The notes: generated by a model from the letters alone, not told the origin. 64,000 nucleotides of DNA from JAPHTQ01 sp050302275 (GCA_050302275.1 JBNLAT010000001.1:194489-258488); one strand, 5' to 3'. Counted from the first letter of the stretch, positions 7,043 through 16,091 are shown. Translations and numbers: made by a program.

Positions 7043-9979
7043 GTGACCACAGATACTGCCATCGCTGACCGTCTGACCCTGCTGCCCTTTTCCAGTGATC
7101 CACTAGAAGAACTGGCGAAGCAGCTATTGCTGGATCATCGGCAGCAACTCCCCAGACTGGAAACCATCACCGTCCTGCTGCCCGATGCCGCACAGGCGCC
7201 GCGCCTGCGCCAACTGCTGTTGCAACAGGCGGAATCTCTGGGACATAACGCCCTGCTTGGGCCACGGATTCTGGCGTGGCGTCACTGGGTCTCGGAACAG
7301 CACGTCACTGAACAGGCCAGCATCAGTGACTACCGCCGCGAACTCATCCTGGTACAGGCACTGCGCAAGCACAGCAAACTGTTCGGCAACGCCAACCACT
7401 GGGCGCTGGCAGACAGCCTGCTGCAACTGTTTGATGAGCTGACCCTGAACCAGACGGGCCTGCCTGAGGATCTGGACGAGTTCCATCAGCGGGTAGCTAA
7501 AGGCTATGGTCTGGCACCCCACACCATCACTGCGATGGAACGTGAAGCGCAATTGATCCACACCCTGTGGCAAGCCTGGCACCAGGAGTTAGATGCACGA
7601 AACCTGATCGATCGTAATGCCCGTTACCTGCTGCAACTCGCCGCCACGCTGGCGCAGCCACCAGCCACCCCGATTTATCTCTTCGCCCCACTCACTCACT
7701 GCGCAGCGGAACGTGAATGGTTGGCGGGGATGGCCCAACAACATCAGGTAAAGCTGTTTTTGCATGGGCACCTGTCGCAAACCCTGCCCGAGGAATCGTT
7801 ACTCCACCCTGAGGCACCGTTGCAACGACTGCTCGCGACAATGGGCGCGGAACAGATGACCTGTCAGGGAGATAGCGACTATAGCCAGATGCTGGATCAA
7901 ATTTTCGCTGCGGCAACGGAAACACCGCTGCGGCAACGGGCGCTCGATTTTGCCTCAAGGGTCGCCGCTTCGCCGCTAACAGATCGTCTGGCACGCTTCG
8001 CCGCCAACGACGATGAAGAGGAGGCGCGTGCCGTCGAACTGCAGGTCCGTCGCTGGCTGCTGCAGGGAAAAAACCGTATCGGTATCGTCTGCGAAAACCG
8101 CCGTCTTGCCCGTCGCGTACGCGCCCTGCTGGAACGGGCCGACGTCCCGGTCGAGGACGCCGCAGGCTGGGCACTCTCCACCACCAGTGCCGCGGCAATG
8201 CTGGAGCGCTGGTTACAGTGTATCGAAGAGGACTTTCCCCATCTGGCAATGCTGGACCTGCTCAAGTCTCCGTTCTTCTGTACCGAGGAACAGCGGGAGG
8301 CGCATCTGGCGGATGTCTACGTATTGGAGCGGGACATCGTATTGCATGAAAACATCGGCAGCGGACTTGCCCGTTACCGACGCCACCTCAAATACCGCCA
8401 ACACCGCCTGATGCCCGAACTGGCCGCACGTCTTGAGCCGGTCGATGCCCTGCTGGCGCAACTCGAAACCGCGGCAAAACCGATGCAGGCCTTTGTCAAA
8501 GGCAAAACCGCCGATGCGGCAGTGTTGCTGGAACAATTATTAGAGAGCCTGAAAACTCTGGGCATGACCCTGCAACTCGCCGACGATGAAGCGGGGATGC
8601 GCCTGCTGGAAGAGCTGGAAAAAATGCAGCAGGCGGCCACCGGTGAACAGCACCCACTGGAGTGGATCGAGTTCCACAACTGGCTCGGTAGCAGCCTGGA
8701 ACGCTACGATTTCAAGCCGAGCGCCAGCGGACAGCCGGTGGTATTGATGGAACTGGCGAAGAGCCTCCCAGGACACTTTGATGCACTGGTCATCGCCTCA
8801 GCGGAACGGGAAAAGATGCCGGGTGGAGTCTCGGGTAGCCCGTTCTTCAACGACGTGGTACGCCGCGAACTGGGACTCCCCTGCGCCGATGAGCAATTGG
8901 CCATCCCGTTCTACCACTTCCGCCGTCTGCTGGAAGCCGCCCCGACACTACTCATCACCCATTGCGCGCAGCGCAGCGGTGAAGAGGTCCTGCCCAGCCC
9001 CTGGCTGGAGTTACTGCTTGCCTTTCAGCGACTGGCCTACCAGTCCGGTCTTGACGACCTGCAACTATCGGCACTCTTGAGTTCAGAACAATCTGCTGTA
9101 GTCCGCTCACGAACGCTACCGCCACAAAGTCAGCAGCCCCAACCAGCAATCGACACCAAGCTGCTACCCAAACGCTACTCGGCCAGTGCTTACCAGCAAT
9201 TGATGGACTGCCCATACCAGTTCTTTGCTGCCCGGGGGCTTGGCCTGGCGCCACCGGATGCGATCCGTGAGGCACTGGAAAAATCCGATTACGGCGAGCG
9301 GGTACATCGCTGCCTGCAGGCCCTACACGGCGAGGTAGATAAACTGCCCGGACCTTTCATCGGCGAGTGGAGTGCAAATCGACGCAACGAGGCGATCGCT
9401 CTGCTGGAACAGATCAGCGACGCGGTATTCGCACGGGATCTGGAAGACAACTTCCTCCATCGCGGTTGGCTACAGCGCTGGAAGAAACACATTCCCGACT
9501 ACATCGACTGGCAACTGCAACGCGCCGCAGAGTGGCGAGTCACAACCGTGGAGCAACAGTTGCAGCAGGAGCAGGTGCTACCCGGCCTGACCCTGCATGG
9601 ACGTCTGGATCGCTGCGACAGTAATGGTTCCGCCCAGGCCATCGTCGACTATAAAACGGGACAGCGTCTTCCCGATCTGGAGAGTGTGATCAGCGGCGAG
9701 GCGGTACAACTGCCCTTCTATGCACTGCTGGCAGCGGATGGCGAACAACCGATCGAGCAGGTGGAATACCTGTCTCTGGATACCGAGAAGGTGAGTAGCC
9801 GTACACTGCTGGAGGGTGAGGAGTTAAGGTCGCTGGCGGCAGTGGTGGGTGAACGACTGCAACAGTTGCATCAGCACATGCTGGAAGGAACCTCGCTGCC
9901 CGCCTGGGGCACTGAAGAGACCTGTAGCTACTGTCGTTTTGCGGGGATCTGTCGCCGGGCGGCGTGGCTTGAAAAGTAA
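7043..9979 (+). CDS. AddB-like PD-(D/E)XK nuclease subunit
   Basis: A 978-residue homologue of the AddB/RexB family, partner of the AddA-like helicase downstream. It is expected to act in processing of double-strand breaks. The C-terminal RecB-type nuclease is intact: GRLDRCDSNG and IVDYKTGQRL supply the catalytic Asp-Asp-Lys set. An iron-sulfur staple is formed by CPYQFF (about residue 719) with the C-terminal CSYCRFAGIC. The N-terminal helicase-like region shows no Walker A sequence, so ATP hydrolysis by this subunit is unlikely. The start is GTG at 7043 (GAAGAA upstream). A 423-base gap with an antisense RNA gene separates it from the helicase. Confidence 0.85.
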   Translation: MTTDTAIADRLTLLPFSSDPLEELAKQLLLDHRQQLPRLETITVLLPDAAQAPRLRQLLLQQAESLGHNALLGPRILAWRHWVSEQHVTEQASISDYRRELILVQALRKHSKLFGNANHWALADSLLQLFDELTLNQTGLPEDLDEFHQRVAKGYGLAPHTITAMEREAQLIHTLWQAWHQELDARNLIDRNARYLLQLAATLAQPPATPIYLFAPLTHCAAEREWLAGMAQQHQVKLFLHGHLSQTLPEESLLHPEAPLQRLLATMGAEQMTCQGDSDYSQMLDQIFAAATETPLRQRALDFASRVAASPLTDRLARFAANDDEEEARAVELQVRRWLLQGKNRIGIVCENRRLARRVRALLERADVPVEDAAGWALSTTSAAAMLERWLQCIEEDFPHLAMLDLLKSPFFCTEEQREAHLADVYVLERDIVLHENIGSGLARYRRHLKYRQHRLMPELAARLEPVDALLAQLETAAKPMQAFVKGKTADAAVLLEQLLESLKTLGMTLQLADDEAGMRLLEELEKMQQAATGEQHPLEWIEFHNWLGSSLERYDFKPSASGQPVVLMELAKSLPGHFDALVIASAEREKMPGGVSGSPFFNDVVRRELGLPCADEQLAIPFYHFRRLLEAAPTLLITHCAQRSGEEVLPSPWLELLLAFQRLAYQSGLDDLQLSALLSSEQSAVVRSRTLPPQSQQPQPAIDTKLLPKRYSASAYQQLMDCPYQFFAARGLGLAPPDAIREALEKSDYGERVHRCLQALHGEVDKLPGPFIGEWSANRRNEAIALLEQISDAVFARDLEDNFLHRGWLQRWKKHIPDYIDWQLQRAAEWRVTTVEQQLQQEQVLPGLTLHGRLDRCDSNGSAQAIVDYKTGQRLPDLESVISGEAVQLPFYALLAADGEQPIEQVEYLSLDTEKVSSRTLLEGEELRSLAAVVGERLQQLHQHMLEGTSLPAWGTEETCSYCRFAGICRRAAWLEK

Positions 9980-10007
9980 AAGGGCGGTCGGTTTTCACCG
10001 ACCGCCC
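9978..10007 (-). terminator. intrinsic terminator of the CsrB-type RNA
   Basis: A perfect 11-bp stem GGGCGGTCGGT / ACCGACCGCCC (9982-9992 with 9997-10007) closes a four-base loop. On the minus strand it is followed by TTTTACTTTT. On the plus strand no T-run follows, so it mainly serves the RNA rather than the AddB-like gene. Confidence 0.85.
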
Positions 10008-10163
10008 CAGATATTCCATGTGGGCATCCATGCCAGGGGTTTTCTTCCTGAATACCCTGTCCTTGAAGGAAGTCCTCTGTCCGAAACTTGTTGTTCCCTG
10101 TAGCCTCCATGCTTGCCGCATCCTGCGGCTCGCGAGACATCCGTGGAAACGTTCCCTGTCCTT
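9978..10163 (-). ncRNA. CsrB/RsmZ-type regulatory RNA (candidate)
   Basis: The minus strand between the AddB- and AddA-like genes carries about twelve GGA triplets in some 170 bases, many in the CsrA-preferred contexts AGGA, CAGGATG, AAGGACAGGG and ATGGATG. Several sit in hairpin loops: GCCGC-AGGAT-GCGGC (10129-10115) and GGC-ATGGAT-GCC (10034-10023). The transcript would end at a strong intrinsic terminator followed by TTTTACTTTT. This is the architecture of CsrB, CsrC, RsmY and RsmZ, RNAs that titrate the translational repressor CsrA/RsmA. The 5' end (near 10163) is estimated. No convincing protein is encoded on either strand here. Confidence 0.8.
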
Positions 10164-10320
10164 GGCTATAAGACTACCACTTCTGAATTATCCTACAAGC
10201 TGCCAACCTGGCCGCTTACAGGGGGTCTGGAATGGGTAAGAATATGGAAAATTCTTGATTATCTGATAGTTACAGATACCGTGAAAAAAATTTCGAGCCA
10301 TTCTAGGACAGTATTTGCCA

Positions 10321-10355
10321 GATATTTCCTACACAGGAATAGGAAATATCCTACA
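10321..10355 (-). promoter_or_regulatory. GacA/LetA-like upstream activating repeats
   Basis: On the minus strand two TGTAGG half-sites occur (10355-10350 and 10333-10328); the first continues as TGTAGG-N6-CCTATT, resembling the response-regulator box TGTAAG-N6-CTTACA. The block is also a perfect 11-bp inverted repeat, GATATTTCCTA with TAGGAAATATC (10321-10331 and 10340-10350). It lies about 185 bases upstream of the estimated RNA start. A third TGTAGG occurs at 10197-10192. It is also 50 bases upstream of the AddA-like gene, so it could instead, or also, act there. Confidence 0.5.
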
Positions 10356-10402
10356 AGCGAGACGCTGTTTACCCAGCCCAAACAGGCCAGTATTCTCTCC
10401 CT

Positions 10403-13400
10403 ATGAGCAGCCTTCCCTCCCCCAGCACACCGCAAACCAACGCTACCGTAATGGCCTCGGCTGGCACGGGCAAAACTTATATGCTGGTCAAACGGCTGCT
10501 ACGGCTACTGCTGTCGGGGGCACGGCCCGACGCGATCCTCGCCGTCACCTTTACTCGCAAGGCCGCCGCAGAGATGCAGAGCCGTCTTGGCGAGCGGCTC
10601 TACGCCATGGCGGCAGCCGATGACGACACATTACGACTGCAACTGGATAATCTGGGAGTCGATGCAGATAGCGCCACCCTGGAGCGGGCGCGGGCCCTGT
10701 ACGAACAGCTACGGCGACAGCGCCAGAGCGTGCGCACCACCACCTTCCACGCCTTCTGCCAGGAGATCCTGCTGCGCTTCCCGCTGGAGGCCGAGGTCCC
10801 ACCAGGTTTCAGCCTGCTGGAGGGCAGCGGGGAACTCCTGCGTGCAGCACGGGATGCGCTCCTGGATGAGGCCAGTCTCGAACCCAACGGTGAAACCGCC
10901 TCGTCGTTACAACAGCTACTCGACTATTGCGGCAGCCTGGATGGTCTCGAGCGCTCACTTAATACCTTCGTCGCCCACCGTGGTGACTGGTGGGCCTATA
11001 CCGAAACTAGTGCTGATCCACTCGCCTTTGCCTTAGCGCGGTTATCCGAACTACTGCGCATCGAACCGGGCGAAGAACCACTGACAAACTTTTTCACCGC
11101 AGAGCGTCTCGCCCGTCTGGCCGAGTTCGCCGAGTTGCTGGGCAGACATCCCGGGGTGCAGAACAATGCGGCAGCCGAATCGATTGCCGTTGCCCGTGAT
11201 GAAAACTTTGAACGGGAAGAGCGTTTCGCTGCTTGCCGCCGAGCCTTTCTCACCACCCAGGACGCGCCGCGCAAACGTAAGGCCAGTGCAGCACAGGCGA
11301 AGAAAATGGGGGTTGAAGGGGAACAACGTTTTTTAGAGCTGCATGAGGAACTGTCACAGGAAATACTTGATGCGCTTGATCGTTTGCTTGCCCATGCAGC
11401 CTGGCATGCATGCAGTGCCTGGTACCGTGCAGGCAGTCGTCTACTGGAGCATTTTCAACGCCTGAAACAGGAGCAACGGCAGCTCGACTTTACCGATCTG
11501 GAGTGGTCCGCCTACTCTCTGCTAAATCGTTCGGAGAATGCTCACTGGGTCCAGTACAAATTGGATCAACGTATCGACCATCTGCTGGTGGACGAATTTC
11601 AGGACACCAACCCGACCCAGTGGCGACTGCTACTGCCACTACTCGAAGAACTGGCAGCTGGCGAGAGCGACAAACTGCGTAGCGTCTTTCTGGTCGGCGA
11701 TGCCAAGCAGTCCATTTACCGTTTCCGCCGCGCCGAGCCGCGTCTGTTCCAGACTGCCCATGAATGGCTCGCACAACACCTCGAGGCAAAAAGTTTTCCG
11801 CTACACACCTCCTGGCGCTCTTCGCCAGCGATCATGGCGTGTGTCAACCAAGTCTTCAGCGACGATGGGCCTTTGTGCGGTGAATTGCGTGACTTCACAC
11901 CCCACGACACCCATCATCAGGAACTCTGGGGAGAAGTCACCGTATTACCCCTTGTCGAACGCCCGAGTGAGGAAGAGGCAAACGAAAGCACCGCGCTGCG
12001 CAATCCACTGCTGCAACCACGTGAGGAACGCAGTAACCCGCAGTATTTACAGGAGGGCGAGCAAATTGTTGCCGAGATCCAGCGGCTGATAGAGACCCGC
12101 ACACCGATCAGTATCGACGGCGAGGTACGCCCACTTCGCTACGCCGACATTATGATTCTGGTGCGCAAACGGACCCATACCGGCTACTACGAGCAGGCGT
12201 TACGCCAGGCCAACATCCCTTACCTCGGTGCAGAACGGGGCACGCTGTTGCAGAGCGGTGAGATCGGCGACATGGTGGCGCTGCTTGAAGTACTGCTAAC
12301 CCCGGATAACAATCTCTCGCTGGCTACGGTCCTGCGTAGCCCGCTGTTCGACTGCAGTGATGATGACTTGATGCGTCTGGCGCAATTCGAGCGGGGTACC
12401 TGGTACGAACGTTTGCTTTCGCTGGCCCCTCAACTTGAGAACGACACACCTTTAGCACAGGCGACGACGATGCTGCCCGCATGGCACCAGCTCGCGGGCC
12501 ATATACCGATCCACGACCTGCTTGATCGCATTTACAACGAAAGCGATCTGCTGCGTCGCTATCGCGCCGCCTATCCCGCACATCTGGGTTCCCGGGTGGT
12601 CGCCAACCTCAACCGCTTTCTCGAACTGGCACTGGAGATCGATAGTGGTCGCTATCCCAGCCTGGGCCATTTCCTTGCCCGACTGGGTGAGATCGGTAGT
12701 AGCGATGACGGTGCACCCGATCAGGCAACAGGAGCCTCCAACAGTGATCGGGTCAGACTACTCACTATCCACGCGGCCAAGGGGCTTGAGGCACCCGTGG
12801 TCTTCCTCGCCGATAGCGCACAGAACGAAAGCGCTTCCAAACCTTTCCATACCCTGCTGGAGTGGCCGCCTGAGGAAGCACGCCCAAAAAGTTTCCTTCT
12901 GGTGGGCAAAAAGGAGCAACAGCCCGAGGCGATACGCCTACGCCTGGAACGGGAACAAAAAGAGCAGCAACGGGAATCGGCAAACCTGCTCTACGTCGCC
13001 CTCACCCGTGCCCGTCAGTGGCTTTTCATCAGTGGTGCTCGCCCGGCAAGTAAGGACGAAAGCAGCTGGTATTTTGCCCTACGTCGGGCGCTGGACCCGG
13101 AGCAAACCATCGATAGCGATAAGGCGGTAAGCCTGTCTCACGGGACAGCGCCATCCGTTACCGAAATACCGTCGGACAAAACATCTGAATCAGGGACGAT
13201 GGATATCGACCCACGCCTGGCACAGCCTTTAAAAATTCAACATGCGCTAAAAGAGATCGCACCCAGCTACTCAGCAGGAACGGAAAATGCCGCTGTGGCT
13301 GGAGACGAGGATGGGCGACTGCGTGGCCTGTTAATTCATCGCCTTTTGCATTTGATGACAGAGTCACCCGCCGAGCAGTTGCCAAAGGTATTGGTTACCG

Positions 13401-13813
13401 TGGCTGCAGAATATGCTCTGGATCAGAACGACGCCCTGCTACGGCAGTGTCATGCGGAGTGTCTGGCGCTTGTCGAAGAGAATCAGCTGGCGGCAGTTTT
13501 CCAGCCTGAAAGTGGAACCACCGCGCTCAATGAGGTGCCGCTCATTTATCGCCTAAACGGCAGAACGGTTCATGGGATTATCGACCGTTTGTTGATCGGT
13601 CAGGATGAAGCGTGGATTATCGATTACAAAAGTCACCGCCACGCCACAGAAAGTCATGCACAGGAATTGGCAACAGATTATCGGCAGCAACTAGGCTATT
13701 ACGCCGACGGGATACAGAAACTGTGGCCTGAATTGAAAGTGCGCTGCTTCCTTGTTTTCACCGCGCCGCGACTGTTGCTGGAGATCGACCCCAACGGGGT
13801 CGATCTCCAATAA
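10403..13813 (+). CDS. AddA-like UvrD-family helicase/nuclease subunit
   Basis: A 1136-residue superfamily 1A helicase with a C-terminal RecB-type nuclease, the motor subunit of an AddAB-type break-processing complex. Motifs in order: Walker A ASAGTGKTYMLVKRLL (about residue 14), motif Ia VTFTRKAAAEM, Walker B LLVDEFQDTNPTQW (about 394), GDAKQSIYRFRRAEP, and motif V TIHAAKGLEAPVVFLAD. The nuclease shows GIIDRLLIG and IIDYKSHR near residue 1075. Having nuclease sites in both subunits is the AddAB rather than the RecBCD pattern. Translation starts at ATG 10403. The gene is convergent with dsbC. Confidence 0.88.
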   Translation: MSSLPSPSTPQTNATVMASAGTGKTYMLVKRLLRLLLSGARPDAILAVTFTRKAAAEMQSRLGERLYAMAAADDDTLRLQLDNLGVDADSATLERARALYEQLRRQRQSVRTTTFHAFCQEILLRFPLEAEVPPGFSLLEGSGELLRAARDALLDEASLEPNGETASSLQQLLDYCGSLDGLERSLNTFVAHRGDWWAYTETSADPLAFALARLSELLRIEPGEEPLTNFFTAERLARLAEFAELLGRHPGVQNNAAAESIAVARDENFEREERFAACRRAFLTTQDAPRKRKASAAQAKKMGVEGEQRFLELHEELSQEILDALDRLLAHAAWHACSAWYRAGSRLLEHFQRLKQEQRQLDFTDLEWSAYSLLNRSENAHWVQYKLDQRIDHLLVDEFQDTNPTQWRLLLPLLEELAAGESDKLRSVFLVGDAKQSIYRFRRAEPRLFQTAHEWLAQHLEAKSFPLHTSWRSSPAIMACVNQVFSDDGPLCGELRDFTPHDTHHQELWGEVTVLPLVERPSEEEANESTALRNPLLQPREERSNPQYLQEGEQIVAEIQRLIETRTPISIDGEVRPLRYADIMILVRKRTHTGYYEQALRQANIPYLGAERGTLLQSGEIGDMVALLEVLLTPDNNLSLATVLRSPLFDCSDDDLMRLAQFERGTWYERLLSLAPQLENDTPLAQATTMLPAWHQLAGHIPIHDLLDRIYNESDLLRRYRAAYPAHLGSRVVANLNRFLELALEIDSGRYPSLGHFLARLGEIGSSDDGAPDQATGASNSDRVRLLTIHAAKGLEAPVVFLADSAQNESASKPFHTLLEWPPEEARPKSFLLVGKKEQQPEAIRLRLEREQKEQQRESANLLYVALTRARQWLFISGARPASKDESSWYFALRRALDPEQTIDSDKAVSLSHGTAPSVTEIPSDKTSESGTMDIDPRLAQPLKIQHALKEIAPSYSAGTENAAVAGDEDGRLRGLLIHRLLHLMTESPAEQLPKVLVTVAAEYALDQNDALLRQCHAECLALVEENQLAAVFQPESGTTALNEVPLIYRLNGRTVHGIIDRLLIGQDEAWIIDYKSHRHATESHAQELATDYRQQLGYYADGIQKLWPELKVRCFLVFTAPRLLLEIDPNGVDLQ
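13779..13809. terminator. hairpin at the 3' end of the AddA-like gene
   Basis: A perfect 14-bp inverted repeat (13779-13792 with 13796-13809, loop AAC) covers the last codons of the AddA-like gene and lies between two convergent genes. A run of seven T follows only after about twelve bases on the plus strand, and none follows on the minus strand. It may aid termination in both directions but is not a textbook terminator. Confidence 0.4.
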
Positions 13814-13819
13814 GCGAAT

Positions 13820-14542
13820 CTATTTTTTTCCCTTGCTATCCAGCAAAGCAAGCAAACGATCCGGCGGCGCATAGCCGGGCATCAGGTGTCCATCTTCCAG
13901 CAGGATGGTCGGTGTGCTGTTCACCCCCAGTTTCTGTCCCAGCATGAAGTCTTTTGCCACGGGTGAGTTATCACACTTCTTCGGTGTAATTTTGTTGTTG
14001 TTCTTTGCATCATCCATCGCCTTGTTGCGCTCCTCGGCACACCAGACACTCACCGCCTTGTCGTAGGAGGGTGAACCGATACCGGCACGTGGGTAAGCCA
14101 GATAGCGCACAGTAATACCGAGCTTGTTCATCTCTGCCATGCCGGAATGGAGCTTGCGGCAATAGACACAGTCGATATCGGTAAATACGGTAATAACGTG
14201 TTTCTGCTTGCCCTTGGCCTTGTATATGATCATCGATGATTCATCTACGTCCTTAAGCATAGCCTTGCGCAGTCCGGAGAGACGCTGTTCTGTCAGGTTG
14301 CTCTGTGAACTAAGGTCGAACATCGAGCCGCTGACCAAATAGCGACCATCGGGAGTGACATAGTAGACGTCGGTACCGTAGATCACCTCTTTCAGGCCAT
14401 CGATTGCCGATGGGGCGATCTGGTCCGGGGCACGACCAAAGGCCTTCAGCAGTACCGATTTCAGTGCATCCTCTTCGGCATGCAGGGGAGAGACCGCCAG
14501 CAGTGCCAGCACACAGGTTAACAGCAAGGATTTGAAATTCAT
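13820..14542 (-). CDS. dsbC: thiol:disulfide interchange protein DsbC
   Basis: Periplasmic disulfide isomerase that repairs wrong disulfides. The 240-residue precursor has a signal peptide (residues 1-22, ending PLHAEED), an N-terminal dimerisation domain and a thioredoxin-fold domain with the active site DCVYCRKLH (about residue 124). A second, structural cysteine pair is present in VWCAEE and KKCDNSP, as in Escherichia coli DsbC. The cis-proline loop is STPTILLEDG. It follows xerD on the same strand after 138 bases, the arrangement known from many gammaproteobacteria. Confidence 0.95.
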   Translation of the reverse strand: MNFKSLLLTCVLALLAVSPLHAEEDALKSVLLKAFGRAPDQIAPSAIDGLKEVIYGTDVYYVTPDGRYLVSGSMFDLSSQSNLTEQRLSGLRKAMLKDVDESSMIIYKAKGKQKHVITVFTDIDCVYCRKLHSGMAEMNKLGITVRYLAYPRAGIGSPSYDKAVSVWCAEERNKAMDDAKNNNKITPKKCDNSPVAKDFMLGQKLGVNSTPTILLEDGHLMPGYAPPDRLLALLDSKGKK

Positions 14543-14680
14543 GTTTACCCCAACAGTGATTGGTTACAGCAATGACCCGCAAGTCTACCCAGTTCAGGAC
14601 AGGAACAGAAGGCAGGCGGTAGCAGTTTGGAGCATTAGCACAGGCCTAAGTTCCCGTCGATAACACCACAGCAATAGTGG

Positions 14681-15577
14681 TTATCCGCGTGGGTGGTGCT
14701 GTGCATGGATATTTTTGAGTCGCTCACGTGCAACGTGAGTGTAGATTTGCGTGGTAGAAAGAGTACTGTGACCTAGCAGTAGCTGCACCACCCGCAGGTC
14801 GGCACCGTGATTGAGCAGGTGGGTGGCAAAGGCGTGACGCAGGGTATGCGGCGAGAGATGCTTGCGGATATCCGCCACCAGCGCATAGCGTTTAATCAGC
14901 TGCCAGAAAGCCTGACGGGTCATCGCCGTTTTGCGGCTGCCGGGAAACAACACGTCACTCTGGATCGCCCCAAGCAACTGCCCCCGAGCCTCACGCGTAT
15001 AACGCTCCAGCCAGTTGAGCGCCTCCTCACCGAGCGGTACCAACCGCTCCTTATTGCCCTTGCCGATCACCTTAACCAACCCCTGCTGCAGGCTGACCTG
15101 CGGCAGGGTCAAGGAGACCAGTTCGGAGACCCGCAATCCGCTGGCATAGAGTACTTCGAGCATAGCGCGGTCGCGCAATCCGGCAGGCTTACCGACATCG
15201 GGGGCGGCGAGCAGTCGCTCGACCTCCTCTTCAGTCAATGATTTGGGCAGGGCTCGCCCCAGCTTGGGGGCATCGATACGGGCGCTGGGATCTTCATTGA
15301 TCATCCGCTCGCGCAGCAGATAGCGGTAGAAACGGCGGATACTGGAGAGCAAACGGGCACCTGTTCGCGGGCTGGCACCCTGCTCCGCCCGCTTTTGCAG
15401 GTAACGTAGCAGGTCATGTCGCGCTGCCGCATGGAGTGTAGTGCTTTCCCCGGCCAACCATTCGGCCAACTTCTGCAGATCGCTGCGATAGGCAGTGAGG
15501 GTGTTTTCGCTCAGGCCGCGTTCCAGCCAGAGGGCATCGAGAAAACGCTCGATGAGCGCAATGTCCTGTTCACTCAT
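14681..15577 (-). CDS. xerD: site-specific tyrosine recombinase XerD
   Basis: XerD with XerC resolves chromosome dimers at dif, under control of FtsK. Starting at ATG 15577 the product is 298 residues, the same as E. coli XerD. GAAGG precedes this ATG at good spacing, whereas the other in-frame ATG at 15586 lacks such a site. The N-terminal SAM-like core-binding domain is followed by the catalytic domain with Arg in ASGLRVSELV, the HxLR box HTLRHAFATHLL and the nucleophile Tyr in STTQIYTHV. The start overlaps the ogt stop by eight bases, indicating coupling. dsbC follows. Confidence 0.95.
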   Translation of the reverse strand: MSEQDIALIERFLDALWLERGLSENTLTAYRSDLQKLAEWLAGESTTLHAAARHDLLRYLQKRAEQGASPRTGARLLSSIRRFYRYLLRERMINEDPSARIDAPKLGRALPKSLTEEEVERLLAAPDVGKPAGLRDRAMLEVLYASGLRVSELVSLTLPQVSLQQGLVKVIGKGNKERLVPLGEEALNWLERYTREARGQLLGAIQSDVLFPGSRKTAMTRQAFWQLIKRYALVADIRKHLSPHTLRHAFATHLLNHGADLRVVQLLLGHSTLSTTQIYTHVARERLKNIHAQHHPRG

Positions 15578-16091
15578 GTCCTTCATGCTGCAACAGCCAC
15601 TGCTTGATTGCCAGCGCCGGGCCATCGGTCTTGCCCATAAAACCACCCAGCCCATCCCTGGCGACCACCCGATGACACGGCACCAGTAACGGCAACGGAT
15701 TGCGTCGGCAAGCACCGGCCACCGCACGGGCCGAGCTGTGCAGTTTTTTTGCCAGATCGCCGTAGCTTCGAGTTTTCCCCTTGGGAATACAAATCAGCTC
15801 GCGCCAAACCCGCTGCTGGAATGGTGTACCTGAACCAACTTCAAGGGCAGAACCGGGAATATCGCGTTGCTGGAAATAATCCTGTAGCAGGCGCACCGTT
15901 GTTTGCGCAACCTCTTCGACAAATGGCGAATGGTGACGGAAGAGAAAATCGATCTCCCGCAGCTGTCCCTGCTCGACACGGATACCGATAGAGGGCACAC
16001 CCGGGATCGGCGAATCGATCACCGCCTGATAAGATTTTTCATTGGCGTTTTTCAGCGGCGGCCTCCCGCATTCGGATCTGTTCCAGTTCAC
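15570..16091 (-). CDS. ogt: methylated-DNA--[protein]-cysteine S-methyltransferase
   Basis: Suicide repair enzyme that moves the methyl group of O6-methylguanine or O4-methylthymine to its own cysteine. The active site LVPCHRVVA is at about residues 134-142, with the helix-turn-helix Arg finger region in SSARAVAGACRRNP. The start is uncertain: GTG at 16091 gives 173 residues but overlaps the preceding gene by 53 bases, whereas GTG at 16022 would give about 150 residues beginning at the conserved IDSPIPGVP segment. It is coupled to xerD downstream. The N-terminal domain is short, as usual in Ogt/AdaB proteins without an Ada methyl-phosphotriester domain. Confidence 0.9.
   Translation of the reverse strand: MNWNRSECGRPPLKNANEKSYQAVIDSPIPGVPSIGIRVEQGQLREIDFLFRHHSPFVEEVAQTTVRLLQDYFQQRDIPGSALEVGSGTPFQQRVWRELICIPKGKTRSYGDLAKKLHSSARAVAGACRRNPLPLLVPCHRVVARDGLGGFMGKTDGPALAIKQWLLQHEGHE

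Noticed and set aside
9690..10140. Minus-strand reading frames across the AddB-like end and the gap (70 and 143 residues)
   Set aside because: They have no protein-family character; the region is better explained by GGA-rich hairpins and a terminator of a regulatory RNA.
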